From: CAWBRT01 sp963791145
Lineage (GTDB): Bacteria > Acidobacteriota > Terriglobia > Terriglobales > Acidobacteriaceae
Length of the DNA: 64,000 nucleotides
Direction of reading: 5' to 3'
Assembly: GCA_963791145.1 (NCBI GenBank)
Contig: CAWBRT010000014.1
Coordinates: 1-64,000, forward strand
Below the pieces are notes generated by a model. It did not search any database. It was not told where the DNA came from and worked only from the letters and a program-made list of their open reading frames with translations. This document shows positions 9,021-17,908 of the stretch, piece after piece; the first letter of the stretch is position 1; each line of letters begins with the position of its first letter. Position numbers and translations under genes: made by a program.

Positions 9021-9686
9021 ATGCCCGAATTCGATACGAAGTACCGCCAGCGGTTGCTGCGGCTGTCGACCACGAATATCGCCGACGCGCTCGATGCTCT
9101 GAGCTTGAAAGGCGCGACTTACGGCATTCGCCCGCTCTGGGAGAATGCCGGAAAGATCGCCGGAAGAGCGGTAACGGTGAAGATCGCTGCTGCCGGCCTG
9201 ACCAAGGGCAAGACTCATCTGGGCGTAAAGGCCATTGAGGCAGGCGAGCGCGGCGATGTCATCGTAATTGACAACGGCGGACGCCTGGATACCTCCTGCT
9301 GGGGCGGAATTCTCGCCAACGGCGCCAAAATGAAAGGCATCAGCGCCGTGGTAGTCGATGGCGCCGTGCGCGATCTCGACGACTGTATCGACGTCCAGTT
9401 TCCGGTTTACGCCAGGGGAACGGTGGTGGCCACTGCCCGCGGCAGGATCATGGAAGAGGCAACCAACATCATGATTCAGTTCGCCGGAGTGCAGGTTCGT
9501 CCCGGCGATGTGGTCATGGGCGACCGCAGCGGTATCGTTATCATTCCCCAGGAAAAATTGGACGAGGTGCTGGTCAAGGCCGAGGAACTGTTTGAGAAAG
9601 AAGAGCAAATGGTGGCGGAGATCAGGGCCGGGGCCTCCATGCTGGAAGTGGACACCAAGTACAGCTACGAAAAGATGCTGAAGTAG
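9021..9686 (+). CDS. RraA-family protein (HMG/CHA aldolase-like)
   Basis: 221-residue protein of the RraA / 4-hydroxy-4-methyl-2-oxoglutarate aldolase family, metal-dependent trimers that cleave 4-hydroxy-2-oxo acids to pyruvate or decarboxylate oxaloacetate. Visible marks: TTNIADALD at the start, GDVIVIDNGG, the core AVVVDGAVRDLDD (containing the G-x-x-RD metal/substrate region) and PGDVVMGDRSGIVIIP. It uses the ATG at 9021 behind GAGGAG; the ORF extends upstream but without similarity. As last gene of the island it could provide the final C-C cleavage to central metabolites. Some RraA homologues instead bind RNase E or RhlB, so function is inferred from context. Confidence 0.85.
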   Translation: MPEFDTKYRQRLLRLSTTNIADALDALSLKGATYGIRPLWENAGKIAGRAVTVKIAAAGLTKGKTHLGVKAIEAGERGDVIVIDNGGRLDTSCWGGILANGAKMKGISAVVVDGAVRDLDDCIDVQFPVYARGTVVATARGRIMEEATNIMIQFAGVQVRPGDVVMGDRSGIVIIPQEKLDEVLVKAEELFEKEEQMVAEIRAGASMLEVDTKYSYEKMLK

Positions 9687-9750
9687 CTTCTGCAGGAGCA
9701 GCAATGATCAAGGTGGATCGGGCGATTACGGACAAAACACCGCACTCGTT

Positions 9751-9877
9751 CTAGCGGGCTGCTGAAAAACAAATTGCGGGTAGTTGAGTATCCAAACTCT
9801 TGTGTGAACGTGCTGTAGTACCCACATTACATTGCGCCTCGCTTGCTGCTTCGGCGCGTTTTTCAGCAGCCTGCTAG
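9751..9877. mobile_element. 127-bp MITE-like element with 16-bp terminal inverted repeats
   Basis: The two ends, 9751-9770 and 9858-9877, are inverted copies matching at 19 of 20 positions (core GGCTGCTGAAAAAC). CTAG flanks each side and may be a 4-bp target duplication. No open frame of its own. It lies just after the RraA gene, so the repeat may also act as a transcription terminator. A related single end occurs at 41848-41870. I cannot name the parent IS family. Confidence 0.55.
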
Positions 9878-10044
9878 GCCGCTGCGAAACTGCCTATCGC
9901 CGGCATAACTGGAGTGAAGGCTACCAGATAAGCTAACTGACAATGCCCGCAGTGGGAACAAACGACCACATCGCAGTCACGGTCAAGAATATTCGCTGTC
10001 TTGCAGCCGCAAATCCATAGTTCTTTCGTACTGTTTGAAGCCAT
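9874..10044 (-). CDS. Small zinc-ribbon-like protein
   Basis: 56-residue predicted protein starting at ATG 10044 with a good ribosome site (AGGAAG, five bases away). It contains WICGCKTAN near the N-terminus and VCSHCGHC in the middle, giving cysteine pairs spaced like a small zinc ribbon. The stop codon is supplied by the CTAG at the edge of the MITE-like element, so insertion may have replaced the original C-terminus. Function unknown. No operon partner. Confidence 0.5.
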   Translation of the reverse strand: MASNSTKELWICGCKTANILDRDCDVVVCSHCGHCQLAYLVAFTPVMPAIGSFAAA

Positions 10045-10340
10045 ATATCTTCCTTTCGGCGACATCGAACGTAAACACGACGTCCCACTCGCCACTTGTT
10101 ACGTAAGATGCTTGCCGACCTAAACTCCGCATAAAGAGTCCGCAAAAGGTTCGTTAATAATTCCGCATCTCCATAGCGCGGATTTCGGCAGGTAATTCCT
10201 GAGGCCATTCAGCGACCGGGGACAGGCTCTCGCCTACACTTCCTGGGGACTCTCGCGCAAGCGGTCTTTAGAGATGCTTTATGAACCTTTTACTGGGGTT
10301 TTATGAACTTTCGCGTCCAATCAAAGTGAGCGGAGGATTT

Positions 10341-10505
10341 ATGACTACGATTCTGGCGATACGTATGATCATGGCAGTCGTCTTGATTGGATTTGCTTTT
10401 CTGATGCAGTTCATGGCGGATTTATTTCAGCGCAAGCCGTCGCGCCAGGAAGAGAAAGCACTTCATCCGGCTACCAACGCCGACCCGAGCCTCATTGCCC
10501 ATTGA
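10341..10505 (+). CDS. Small single-span membrane protein, unknown function
   Basis: 54 residues from the ATG at 10341, preceded by a strong GGAGG site. Residues about 3-29 form one hydrophobic span (MTTILAIRMIMAVVLIGFAF and on), followed by a short charged tail. The span has no recognisable family signature. The ORF could extend upstream to 10281, but that start lacks a ribosome site. The 296 bases before it hold nothing I recognise. Confidence 0.5.
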   Translation: MTTILAIRMIMAVVLIGFAFLMQFMADLFQRKPSRQEEKALHPATNADPSLIAH

Positions 10506-10798
10506 GATCAAGACTTCCGAGCCCTGGACGCGTCGGCCTTCAGCTTGAATCGGCTCGAAACCAGAGCATAGGTGCGAGCGGCGTAGCCCTGGTGCGCTCC
10601 ACCACTCCGATCCTGATGGTGCAGTAGAAGAAACGATAAGGCGAGTGATCCTGGTTGCGTTGTTCTCTCTTGTCTACACTGCGTTCGCGGTGGAGCAGGC
10701 TGCGCTTTCCTCCCGCCAGTCCGCCGCAACCTCAGCCCACGCGCCACAGCTCTCATTTGGCTACGTGTACCAGGGCGGGCAGGTAGCCCCGGGAGGCG

Positions 10799-11002
10799 AT
10801 GGTTCGGGATGCCGTCAGGAACGTCCGCTTCGCCGGCGAGGATAGAAAGATTCTTAGAGACTTCCAGTTTCTTCCATGGTTGACGCTCACTGCATATTCT
10901 TTAGCTTATTATTTCCGCAAGACAGGGGACATATATTCAGGAGTATTCATTAACGCCCTGTTCTTGACTTGGTATATCGTGGGCAATCAGGTCATCCTGT
11001 AG
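10799..11002 (+). pseudogene. C-terminal fragment of a membrane protein
   Basis: The frame 10799-11002 encodes about 67 residues ending in FLPWLTLTAYSLAYYFRKT and FINALFLTWYIVGNQVIL, two amphipathic/hydrophobic segments typical of the end of a multi-span membrane protein. No upstream portion is found in any frame, so it looks like a gene remnant in the 520-base gap before glpK (10506-11025). The rest of that gap holds nothing recognisable. Parent family not identified. Confidence 0.35.
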
Positions 11003-11025
11003 CCTCGGATTTAAGGCATAAGAAA

Positions 11026-12528
11026 ATGGGAAATTATATTGGAGCTATCGATCAAGGCACTACCAGCTCTCGCTTCATCATCTTTGACCATGCTGGACGC
11101 ATTGTCAGCATGGCGCAGAAGGAGCATGAGCAAATTTACCCAAGACCGGGGTGGGTGGAACATGATCCGCAAGAAATATGGTTTTGTCTGAAGGAAATCA
11201 TAGCCGAAGCGATGCGGGCGAAAGGCCTGCGGTCCGGTGACCTTGCCGCCATTGGTATTTCGAATCAGCGCGAAACCACGGTTGTGTGGAATAGAAAGAC
11301 CGGTCAACCCATTTATAACGCGATTGTCTGGCAAGACACCCGTGTGAGCGACCTGATTGCCGGTCTGGCTGCCAACGGAGGCCAGGATCGTTACCGGGCG
11401 AAGACCGGCCTTCCGTTAGCGACCTATTTCAGCGGCCTGAAGATTCGCTGGATCCTTGATCATGTTGAAGGAGCCAGAACCTGCGCGGAAGCGGGCGACC
11501 TGCTTTTTGGCACAATCGATACCTTTATCATCTGGAACCTGACCGGCGGCGTCGATGGCGGCGTACATCTCACCGACGTGACCAATGCCAGCCGGACTCA
11601 GTTGATGAACCTGGCTACCCTGCAATGGGATGATCGGATCCTGGCTGATTTCGGCATTCCGAAGGCGATGTTGCCTCAGATCCGCTCCAGCTCCGAAGTG
11701 TATGGCACGGCGGTTATCGAGCCGGTCAAAGATATCCTAATTGCCGGTGATCTAGGAGACCAGCAGGCCGCTCTGTTCGGCCAGGCTTGTTTTAATCCTG
11801 GCGAAGTCAAGAATACCTACGGCACGGGTTGCTTCATGCTAATGAACACCGGCCAGAACATTGTGCCGTCGCGATGCGGATTGCTGACAACGCTTGGCTA
11901 CAAGATCGGCAACCAGGCTGCGGTCTATGCGTTGGAAGGTTCTATCGCGATTACCGGCGCCCTGGTCCAATGGTTACGCGATAACCTGAATATGATTGAG
12001 CAGAGCAGCGATATCGAGCTGCTCGCGGGCACCGTCCCCGATAATGGCGGCGTATACTTCGTGCCGGCTTTCTCCGGCCTTTATGCACCATACTGGAAAG
12101 ACACCGCGCGCGGCGTGATCTGCGGCCTTACTCGTTTCGTCAACAAGGGTCACCTGGCCCGGGCTGTACTGGAGGCCACTGCCTTCCAAGTTCGTGAAGT
12201 GCTGGACGCAATGGAGGCGGACTCCGGCATCCAACTGGCCAGTCTGCGGACGGATGGCGGCATGGTAGTCAATCACCTGCTGATGCAGTTCCAGTCCGAC
12301 ATTCTGAACAAGCAGGTGGTTCGTCCGGTCATTCAGGAAACAAGTGCGCTGGGCGCAGGGTATGTCGCCGGCTTGGCAACCGGTTTCTTCAAAGACACGC
12401 AAGAGCTCGCCGAGAACTGGGCGGAAGCGTGCAGGTGGAAGCCTTCGATGCCGGAAGAAACGAGAGAAAGATTGTACCGCTTCTGGAAGAAAGCGGTGAC
12501 CCGTTCGTTCGATTGGATGGAGCCGTAA
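11026..12528 (+). CDS. glpK: Glycerol kinase
   Basis: Cytoplasmic ATP:glycerol 3-phosphotransferase, 500 residues, full FGGY-kinase length. The N-terminal phosphate loop IGAIDQGTTSSRF, the glycerol-binding GWVEHDP, and the conserved DQQAALFGQ and NTYGTGCFMLMNTG blocks are intact. The ATG at 11026 (MGNYIG) matches the usual N-terminus; an upstream GTG would add 19 unrelated residues. It is followed by a convergent glycerophosphodiesterase and then by a glycerol-3-phosphate importer, so the region forms a glycerol/glycerophosphodiester utilisation locus. Confidence 0.97.
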   Translation: MGNYIGAIDQGTTSSRFIIFDHAGRIVSMAQKEHEQIYPRPGWVEHDPQEIWFCLKEIIAEAMRAKGLRSGDLAAIGISNQRETTVVWNRKTGQPIYNAIVWQDTRVSDLIAGLAANGGQDRYRAKTGLPLATYFSGLKIRWILDHVEGARTCAEAGDLLFGTIDTFIIWNLTGGVDGGVHLTDVTNASRTQLMNLATLQWDDRILADFGIPKAMLPQIRSSSEVYGTAVIEPVKDILIAGDLGDQQAALFGQACFNPGEVKNTYGTGCFMLMNTGQNIVPSRCGLLTTLGYKIGNQAAVYALEGSIAITGALVQWLRDNLNMIEQSSDIELLAGTVPDNGGVYFVPAFSGLYAPYWKDTARGVICGLTRFVNKGHLARAVLEATAFQVREVLDAMEADSGIQLASLRTDGGMVVNHLLMQFQSDILNKQVVRPVIQETSALGAGYVAGLATGFFKDTQELAENWAEACRWKPSMPEETRERLYRFWKKAVTRSFDWMEP

Positions 12529-12541
12529 CGTTGGTCTCGCG

Positions 12542-13231
12542 TTAGCGTTCGTCCGGCTTCAAGGAGCCCAACACGTTTCCCAGCAACTCCGTATCGTCTG
12601 CTAGGATGCCGTCGATTCCGGCTGCCACTAAAGCTCGCATTGGCTCGGCTTCATTCACCGTCCAGACAAACATCTGCTTGCCGGCCTCGTGAACCTCCCG
12701 CAAAAGCTGGGGAGAAACGAGGGGATACTGTGCCATGACAATAGCTATGGGCAGGCTGCGCCATAGAGACAGGTGATCGCTGCGACTAGAGATGAGACCC
12801 AGGGGAATACTTCTGTCTCGTTCATGCACGCTTGTTATTGCCTCTGGCAAGAACGACGCCACGACGTAGCCGCGTTGCGGTGGATGGCGCGAGAGCGCGG
12901 TGAGAACAGCATCTTCCTGCCCGGTAACTTTCAGTTCGATATACAGGTATGCACGAGAGGCAAATCGCGCCAGTACCTCATTGAGGTCAGGCAAATCGGG
13001 GCAGCGAGCGGTGAGTTGCCCGAACGTGCAGCGGTCTACCGCCAGATTGGCAACTTCCGGATCATGGCAAACCACCGGCACACCATCGGCTGTGGGGCGA
13101 ACATCGAACTCGAAACCGTCACATCCATGGGCCAAGGCCAGTTCGAAGGCCGCCAACGTGTTCTCGGGAGCCGCGCGGCGTGCGCCGCGATGTCCGAGCA
13201 ACAACGGTTTGTGAGTTGCATTGAGCATCAA
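12542..13231 (-). CDS. ugpQ: Glycerophosphodiester phosphodiesterase, cytoplasmic UgpQ type
   Basis: Hydrolyses glycerophosphodiesters to glycerol 3-phosphate and an alcohol. The 229-residue protein has the family motif GHRGARRAAPENTLAAFE and then FEFDVRPTADGVPVVCHD, covering the metal and catalytic histidine sites. It has no signal peptide, so it should act in the cytoplasm on imported substrate, as UgpQ does. It is transcribed away from ugpBAEC and toward glpK, unlike the enterobacterial ugpBAECQ order. Two ATGs (13231, 13228) are adjacent; either is possible. Confidence 0.93.
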   Translation of the reverse strand: MMLNATHKPLLLGHRGARRAAPENTLAAFELALAHGCDGFEFDVRPTADGVPVVCHDPEVANLAVDRCTFGQLTARCPDLPDLNEVLARFASRAYLYIELKVTGQEDAVLTALSRHPPQRGYVVASFLPEAITSVHERDRSIPLGLISSRSDHLSLWRSLPIAIVMAQYPLVSPQLLREVHEAGKQMFVWTVNEAEPMRALVAAGIDGILADDTELLGNVLGSLKPDER

Positions 13232-13484
13232 GCCACCAGCATCGAGCAGCAGCTAACCGGTGTCAATCGAGAAATTAACATTGAAATTCAAGCGAATTTT
13301 GGGGGTGTTGGACACGCTCCACAGTAATATGTATGCTCTTCCGAGCAATCATTATCGATATTTTTTGGTTATTTTCGGAACGGTTTTTGCTTCATGGAAG
13401 CGAAAATGTGCTGGACAATTCACACAATCGACACAATGCCACCGTAAAGTCATAATCGGTCAAATTGGACGCAGGAGCGAAGCA

Positions 13485-14867
13485 ATGAAAACGACCCTCA
13501 CCCTGGCAGCAATGCTTGTCATCCTGGCGCTGTTTGGCTGTGACCAGAAGCCCGCGACCTCCGCCGGCAATGCTCCGGCAGCACCGGCTGCCGCCTCAGC
13601 AGTGAACACCCCAACCCCACCCGGCGTAACCGAAATTACCTGGTGGCACTCAATGGATGGCGCGCTGGAAACATGGGTCAATGATCTGGCCAAGGACTTC
13701 AATGCCAAGAATCCGAAATATCGCGTCATCCCTGTCTACAAAGGCGAATACAACGAGTCCTTGACAATCGCCATTGCCGCCTTTCGTGCCGGCAAGGCGC
13801 CTGACATCCTCCAGGTATTTGAAGTCGGCACGGCTACCATGATGGCGGCCAAAGGGGCGATCAAACCCGTCGGGACGCTGATGAAGGAGCAGGGCAAGAC
13901 ATTTGACCCCAAAAGCTTCATCCCCGCCGTTGCCAGTTATTACACTGCACCCGATGGGCAGATGCTCTCCATGCCGTTCAACAGTTCAACGACAGTCTTT
14001 TACTACAACAAGGACGCCTTCAAGAAGGCCGGTCTCGATCCGGAAAAAGCCCCCAAAACCTGGCCTGAAGTGGAACGCGCTGCTCAAAAGTTGAAGGCCG
14101 CTGGGGATAAATGCCCATTGACCACTACCTGGATGACCTGGGTACAACTGGAGAGTTTCTCTACCTGGCACAACGTTAATTACTCTACCTACAATAACGG
14201 CTTTGATAGTACAGCCACACGGCTCCTGGCCAATTCACCGCTACATGTACGCCATTTTGAAAACCTGGAAAAATGGAACAAGCAAGGCCTGTTCCAGTAC
14301 AAAGGCCGCGCCGGCAAAGGGCTGGCATCATTCACCTCGGGTGAGTGCGACATGATCATGGGTTCCAGCGGCAGCTATGCCAACATCAAGCGCGACAGCA
14401 AGTTTTCCTGGGGAATCTCCGAGCTGCCCTACTATCCAGACGTAAAAGGGGCTCCGCAAAACACCATTATCGGCGGCGCCAGCCTGTGGGTGATGTCCGG
14501 CAAGTCGCCGGAAGAATATAAAGGCGTGGCGAATTTCTTTGAATACCTGTCCGATCCAAAGGTACAGTCTGAAAGCCACAAACGCACCGGGTATCTACCC
14601 ATAACCACCGAAGCGTACAAACTGACCGAGGCATCCGGCTTCTACAAAGACAACCCTGGTACAGACGTTGCGGTGAACCAGATGGTGCGCAAGGTGACCG
14701 TCAAATCGCGGGGTATCCGCATCGGCAACTATAGCCAGGTGCGTACGATTTTCGACGAGGAAACCGAGAATATCTGGGCGGGCAAGAAATCGGCTAAACA
14801 GGCGCTGGATGCCGCTGTGCAGCGCGGCAATCAGGAACTGGCCAAATTCGAGGCAGCCAACAAGTAG
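13485..14867 (+). CDS. ugpB: sn-Glycerol-3-phosphate ABC transporter substrate-binding lipoprotein
   Basis: 460 residues from the ATG at 13485. The first 21 residues are a lipoprotein signal ending LALFGC, followed by an Ala/Pro-rich linker and the mature domain starting EITWWHSMDGALETWVNDL, characteristic of UgpB. The binding site region MPFNSSTTVFYYNKDAF and the IIGGASLWVMSG hinge are intact. It delivers glycerol 3-phosphate or glycerophosphodiesters to UgpAEC. The longer open frame upstream is in an AT-rich leader and lacks a signal peptide. UgpA follows after 178 bases. Confidence 0.94.
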   Translation: MKTTLTLAAMLVILALFGCDQKPATSAGNAPAAPAAASAVNTPTPPGVTEITWWHSMDGALETWVNDLAKDFNAKNPKYRVIPVYKGEYNESLTIAIAAFRAGKAPDILQVFEVGTATMMAAKGAIKPVGTLMKEQGKTFDPKSFIPAVASYYTAPDGQMLSMPFNSSTTVFYYNKDAFKKAGLDPEKAPKTWPEVERAAQKLKAAGDKCPLTTTWMTWVQLESFSTWHNVNYSTYNNGFDSTATRLLANSPLHVRHFENLEKWNKQGLFQYKGRAGKGLASFTSGECDMIMGSSGSYANIKRDSKFSWGISELPYYPDVKGAPQNTIIGGASLWVMSGKSPEEYKGVANFFEYLSDPKVQSESHKRTGYLPITTEAYKLTEASGFYKDNPGTDVAVNQMVRKVTVKSRGIRIGNYSQVRTIFDEETENIWAGKKSAKQALDAAVQRGNQELAKFEAANK

Positions 14868-15045
14868 AAACCAGGATCGCAAAGGAGTCTGCGCAGCTTT
14901 CCCTGGCCTGCATCCATGGTTGCGGAATGGAACCGCAGAGTTTCCTACCCTGCCTGATGGAGGCTTTTCATCGGGTGGCTGCAAATGTCCGCGTGTAAGG
15001 TATCAGCAGTTCATGGTCATTGCACATGGTCACCGGGGTTGAGTC

Positions 15046-15927
15046 ATGGAAAAACGCGTCGTTTTCAAATCCCGCTGGCTGCCGTGGCTGTTGCTGTTTC
15101 CCCAGCTTGCCGTCATTGGCATCTTCTTTTTCTGGCCGGCGGCACAGGCCATCAAGCAATCCCTTCGAGTAGAAGACCCCTTTGGCATGAGCAGCCAATT
15201 TGTGGGCCTGGAAAACTTTCGCCAGCTTTGGGCCGATGAGAGCTATGTGGATAGTTTTCGTACCACGGCCGAGTTCTCAGTGCTGGTCGCCATGCTGGGA
15301 ATAGGTCTGGCCCTGGTTCTGGCGGTTTTTGCTGACCGCATTGTCAAGGGGGCGACGGTTTACAAAACCCTGATGATTCTGCCCTACGCTATTGCCCCGG
15401 TTCTGGCTGGTGTTCTTTGGGCATTCATGTTTTCGCCCAGCATTGGCAACATTCCGTGGCTTTTGGGCAAGTTGCATGTGACCTGGGACTATCTGGTCAA
15501 TGCGGGGCAAGCCAAATGGCTGGTAGTCATGGCTGCAGTATGGAAGCAGATCTCCTACAACTTCCTGTTTTTTCTGGCTGGTCTGCAAAGCATTCCCAAG
15601 TCGCTGATCGAAGCCGCTGCCATGGATGGCGCCGGGCCGCTGCGCCGCTTCTGGACCATCCAGTTCCCGCTGCTCTCACCTACCACCTTCTATTTGCTGG
15701 TCATGAATGTTGTGTACGCCTTTTTCGATACCTTTGCCCTGATTGATGCCACCACGCAAGGCGGGCCGGGACAGAGCACGACTATCCTCGTGTACAAGGT
15801 GTACATGGACGGGTTCAAGAACCTGAATCTGGGCGGGTCAGCCGCACAATCGGTTGTGCTGATGGCCATCGTGGTGGTGTTGACCGTATTCCAGTTCCGT
15901 TTCGTGGAAAAGAAAGTGCAATACTGA
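15046..15927 (+). CDS. ugpA: Glycerol-3-phosphate ABC transporter permease
   Basis: Inner-membrane permease of 293 residues with six predicted spans, MalF/UgpA type. The cytoplasmic EAA loop is visible as SLIEAAAMDGAGPLRRFWTIQFPLL, which contacts the ATPase. It pairs with UgpE, whose gene begins two bases after this stop. The start MEKRVVFKSRWLP is a usual UgpA N-terminus. Function is clear from the operon ugpB-A-E-C. Confidence 0.94.
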   Translation: MEKRVVFKSRWLPWLLLFPQLAVIGIFFFWPAAQAIKQSLRVEDPFGMSSQFVGLENFRQLWADESYVDSFRTTAEFSVLVAMLGIGLALVLAVFADRIVKGATVYKTLMILPYAIAPVLAGVLWAFMFSPSIGNIPWLLGKLHVTWDYLVNAGQAKWLVVMAAVWKQISYNFLFFLAGLQSIPKSLIEAAAMDGAGPLRRFWTIQFPLLSPTTFYLLVMNVVYAFFDTFALIDATTQGGPGQSTTILVYKVYMDGFKNLNLGGSAAQSVVLMAIVVVLTVFQFRFVEKKVQY

Positions 15928-15928
15928 C

Positions 15929-16783
15929 ATGGTGGAGAAACGGCGTCTTCTCACTCTCCTGTCGCATGCCGTGATGTGGCTCGGTGTCTTGCTGGTGGCA
16001 TTCCCGCTGTACCTGGCCTTTGTGGCATCCACCCATCTGCCGCAAGACATAATACAGTCGCCCATGCCGATGTTGCCCGGCAGCCATATGTGGGAGACCT
16101 ACCGCGACGCCTTGCTGGGCACCGGTCGCACGGGAGGTTCCAACGCGCCAGTAGCCCGCATGATGTGGGTCAGCTTTGTCACCGCCATGGTGATCGCAGT
16201 GGGTAAGATAGCCATTTCCCTGTTGTCTGCCTTTGCCGTGGTGTTCTTTCGTTTCCCCCTGCGGCGATTGTGCTTCTGGTCGATTTTCATCACGCTGATG
16301 CTGCCCGTGGAAGTTCGCATTGTGCCGACCTACAAGGTGGTGTCAGACCTGGGCATGCTCAACAGCTTTGCGGGTTTGACCATCCCGCTGATCGCCTCGG
16401 CCACTGCCACGTTCCTATTCCGCCAGTTCTTCCTCACCGTACCCGATGAACTGGTTGAAGCCGCACGCACGGATGGGGCAGGCCCCATGCGGTTCTTCAA
16501 GGACATCCTGCTGCCATTGTCCAAAACGAGTATGGCCGCTCTGTTCGTGATTCAGTTCATCTACGGCTGGAATCAGTACTTGTGGCCGTTGCTGACTACT
16601 ACCAGCGAAAACATGTATCCGGTCGTGCTGGGCATCCGCGCTATGATGGGGGGCAGTGGCGAAGGGTTAGTGCAATGGAATATCGTCATGGCGACTGCCA
16701 TTCTTGCCTTGCTGCCTCCCGCCATTGTGGTGATGCTAATGCAAAAATGGTTTGTCAAAGGAATCGTGGATACGGAAAAGTGA
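15929..16783 (+). CDS. ugpE: Glycerol-3-phosphate ABC transporter permease
   Basis: Second permease, 284 residues, MalG/UgpE type. The EAA loop reads ELVEAARTDGAGPMRFFKDILLPLS and the C-terminal segment FIYGWNQYLWPLLTT is typical of UgpE. One base separates it from ugpA, so the pair is translationally coupled. A terminator-like hairpin follows before ugpC. Confidence 0.94.
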   Translation: MVEKRRLLTLLSHAVMWLGVLLVAFPLYLAFVASTHLPQDIIQSPMPMLPGSHMWETYRDALLGTGRTGGSNAPVARMMWVSFVTAMVIAVGKIAISLLSAFAVVFFRFPLRRLCFWSIFITLMLPVEVRIVPTYKVVSDLGMLNSFAGLTIPLIASATATFLFRQFFLTVPDELVEAARTDGAGPMRFFKDILLPLSKTSMAALFVIQFIYGWNQYLWPLLTTTSENMYPVVLGIRAMMGGSGEGLVQWNIVMATAILALLPPAIVVMLMQKWFVKGIVDTEK

Positions 16784-16801
16784 CTTTTTACGAATCCTAG
16801 G

Positions 16802-16821
16802 CCCCGTCACACGGGGTTTTT
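16802..16821 (+). terminator. Intrinsic terminator between ugpE and ugpC
   Basis: CCCCGT (16802-16807) pairs with ACGGGG (16811-16816) across a 3-base loop, followed directly by five T. Short but well formed. It would lower ugpC expression relative to ugpBAE, or ugpC may have its own start site in the 50-base gap that follows. Confidence 0.6.
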
Positions 16822-16870
16822 GCCGGCTTGATCCCGGACCGGGATATCGCACTTTGTAAAAATAAACACC

Positions 16871-17890
16871 ATGGCAGCGATCGAGTTCACCAACGTCAAA
16901 AAAAGCTATCACCACGGCGCCAAGGCCATTCAAGTCATCCATGGCGTGAATGCCGAAATCAGGGATGGTGAATTCGTCGTCATCGTCGGACCGTCCGGTT
17001 GCGGCAAATCCACCCTCTTGCGGATGGTAGCCGGGCTGGAAGAAGTCAGCGAAGGCACCATCCGTATCGGTAACCGTGTGGTCAACGAACTTGAACCCGC
17101 GCAACGTGATATTGCCATGGTATTCCAGAACTACGCGCTTTACCCGCACATGAGCGTGTTTGAGAACATGGCGTATGGTCTCAAGATCAGGAAAGTGCCG
17201 GCAGCCGAAATCAAGATCCGGGTTGACAAGGCTGCACAAATCCTGGAGCTTGGCAGTCTGCTGCAACGCAAGCCGCGCGAGCTCTCCGGTGGCCAGCGTC
17301 AGCGTGTGGCCATGGGGCGTGCCATCGTGCGCCAACCACAGGTGTTCCTGTTCGACGAGCCGCTTTCCAACCTGGACGCTAAATTGCGCGTACAGACGCG
17401 GCTGGAAATTGACAAATTGCACCGCGAGCTGGGAATTACCACCCTGTTTGTAACGCATGATCAAGTGGAAGCCATGACGCTGGCGCAACGCATGCTGGTG
17501 ATGAACGCTGGCCACATGGAGCAATTTGGCACCCCCGAAGAGGTTTACCACTGTCCTGCAACTACCTTTGTGGCGAGCTTTATCGGTTCTCCGACCATGA
17601 ATTTGCTGCGCAACGTACCAGGCGCCCAGGCAGGAAGGATACTGGGCATACGCCCAGAGCACCTGCGTATCAGCAAAGACGGCTGGCCCATGAAGGTACA
17701 TACCGTGGAGATGCTGGGTGCTGAACGATTGGTTTATGGCGCGCTAGGGAGTACGGATGAAGGTGAGCCAATCACACTGCGAATCAACGAAACTGAAGCA
17801 CCTCCAGTTGCCGGGCAGACCATCCAAGTCTTGCCACTATCGGGCCGCGAACACTATTTCGACCCCAGCACCGGACTGAGGGTAACGTGA
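16871..17890 (+). CDS. ugpC: Glycerol-3-phosphate ABC transporter ATPase
   Basis: Cytoplasmic ATPase of 339 residues, MalK/UgpC type. Walker A GPSGCGKST, Q-loop VFQNYALYPHMSVFENM, signature LSGGQRQRVAMGRA, Walker B VFLFDEPLSNLDA and H-loop VTHDQVEAMT are intact. The C-terminal TOBE-like regulatory domain (LGIRPEHLRI onward) is shorter than in MalK. It energises UgpAE. The gene ends 18 bases before a convergent dehydrogenase. Confidence 0.94.
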   Translation: MAAIEFTNVKKSYHHGAKAIQVIHGVNAEIRDGEFVVIVGPSGCGKSTLLRMVAGLEEVSEGTIRIGNRVVNELEPAQRDIAMVFQNYALYPHMSVFENMAYGLKIRKVPAAEIKIRVDKAAQILELGSLLQRKPRELSGGQRQRVAMGRAIVRQPQVFLFDEPLSNLDAKLRVQTRLEIDKLHRELGITTLFVTHDQVEAMTLAQRMLVMNAGHMEQFGTPEEVYHCPATTFVASFIGSPTMNLLRNVPGAQAGRILGIRPEHLRISKDGWPMKVHTVEMLGAERLVYGALGSTDEGEPITLRINETEAPPVAGQTIQVLPLSGREHYFDPSTGLRVT

Positions 17891-17908
17891 TCTATCGCCG
17901 ATGCCCTA

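Noticed and set aside
13425..13460. Direct repeat of CACAAT-type units before ugpB as a possible Pho box
   Set aside because: Spacing is nine bases and the match to known Pho boxes is poor.
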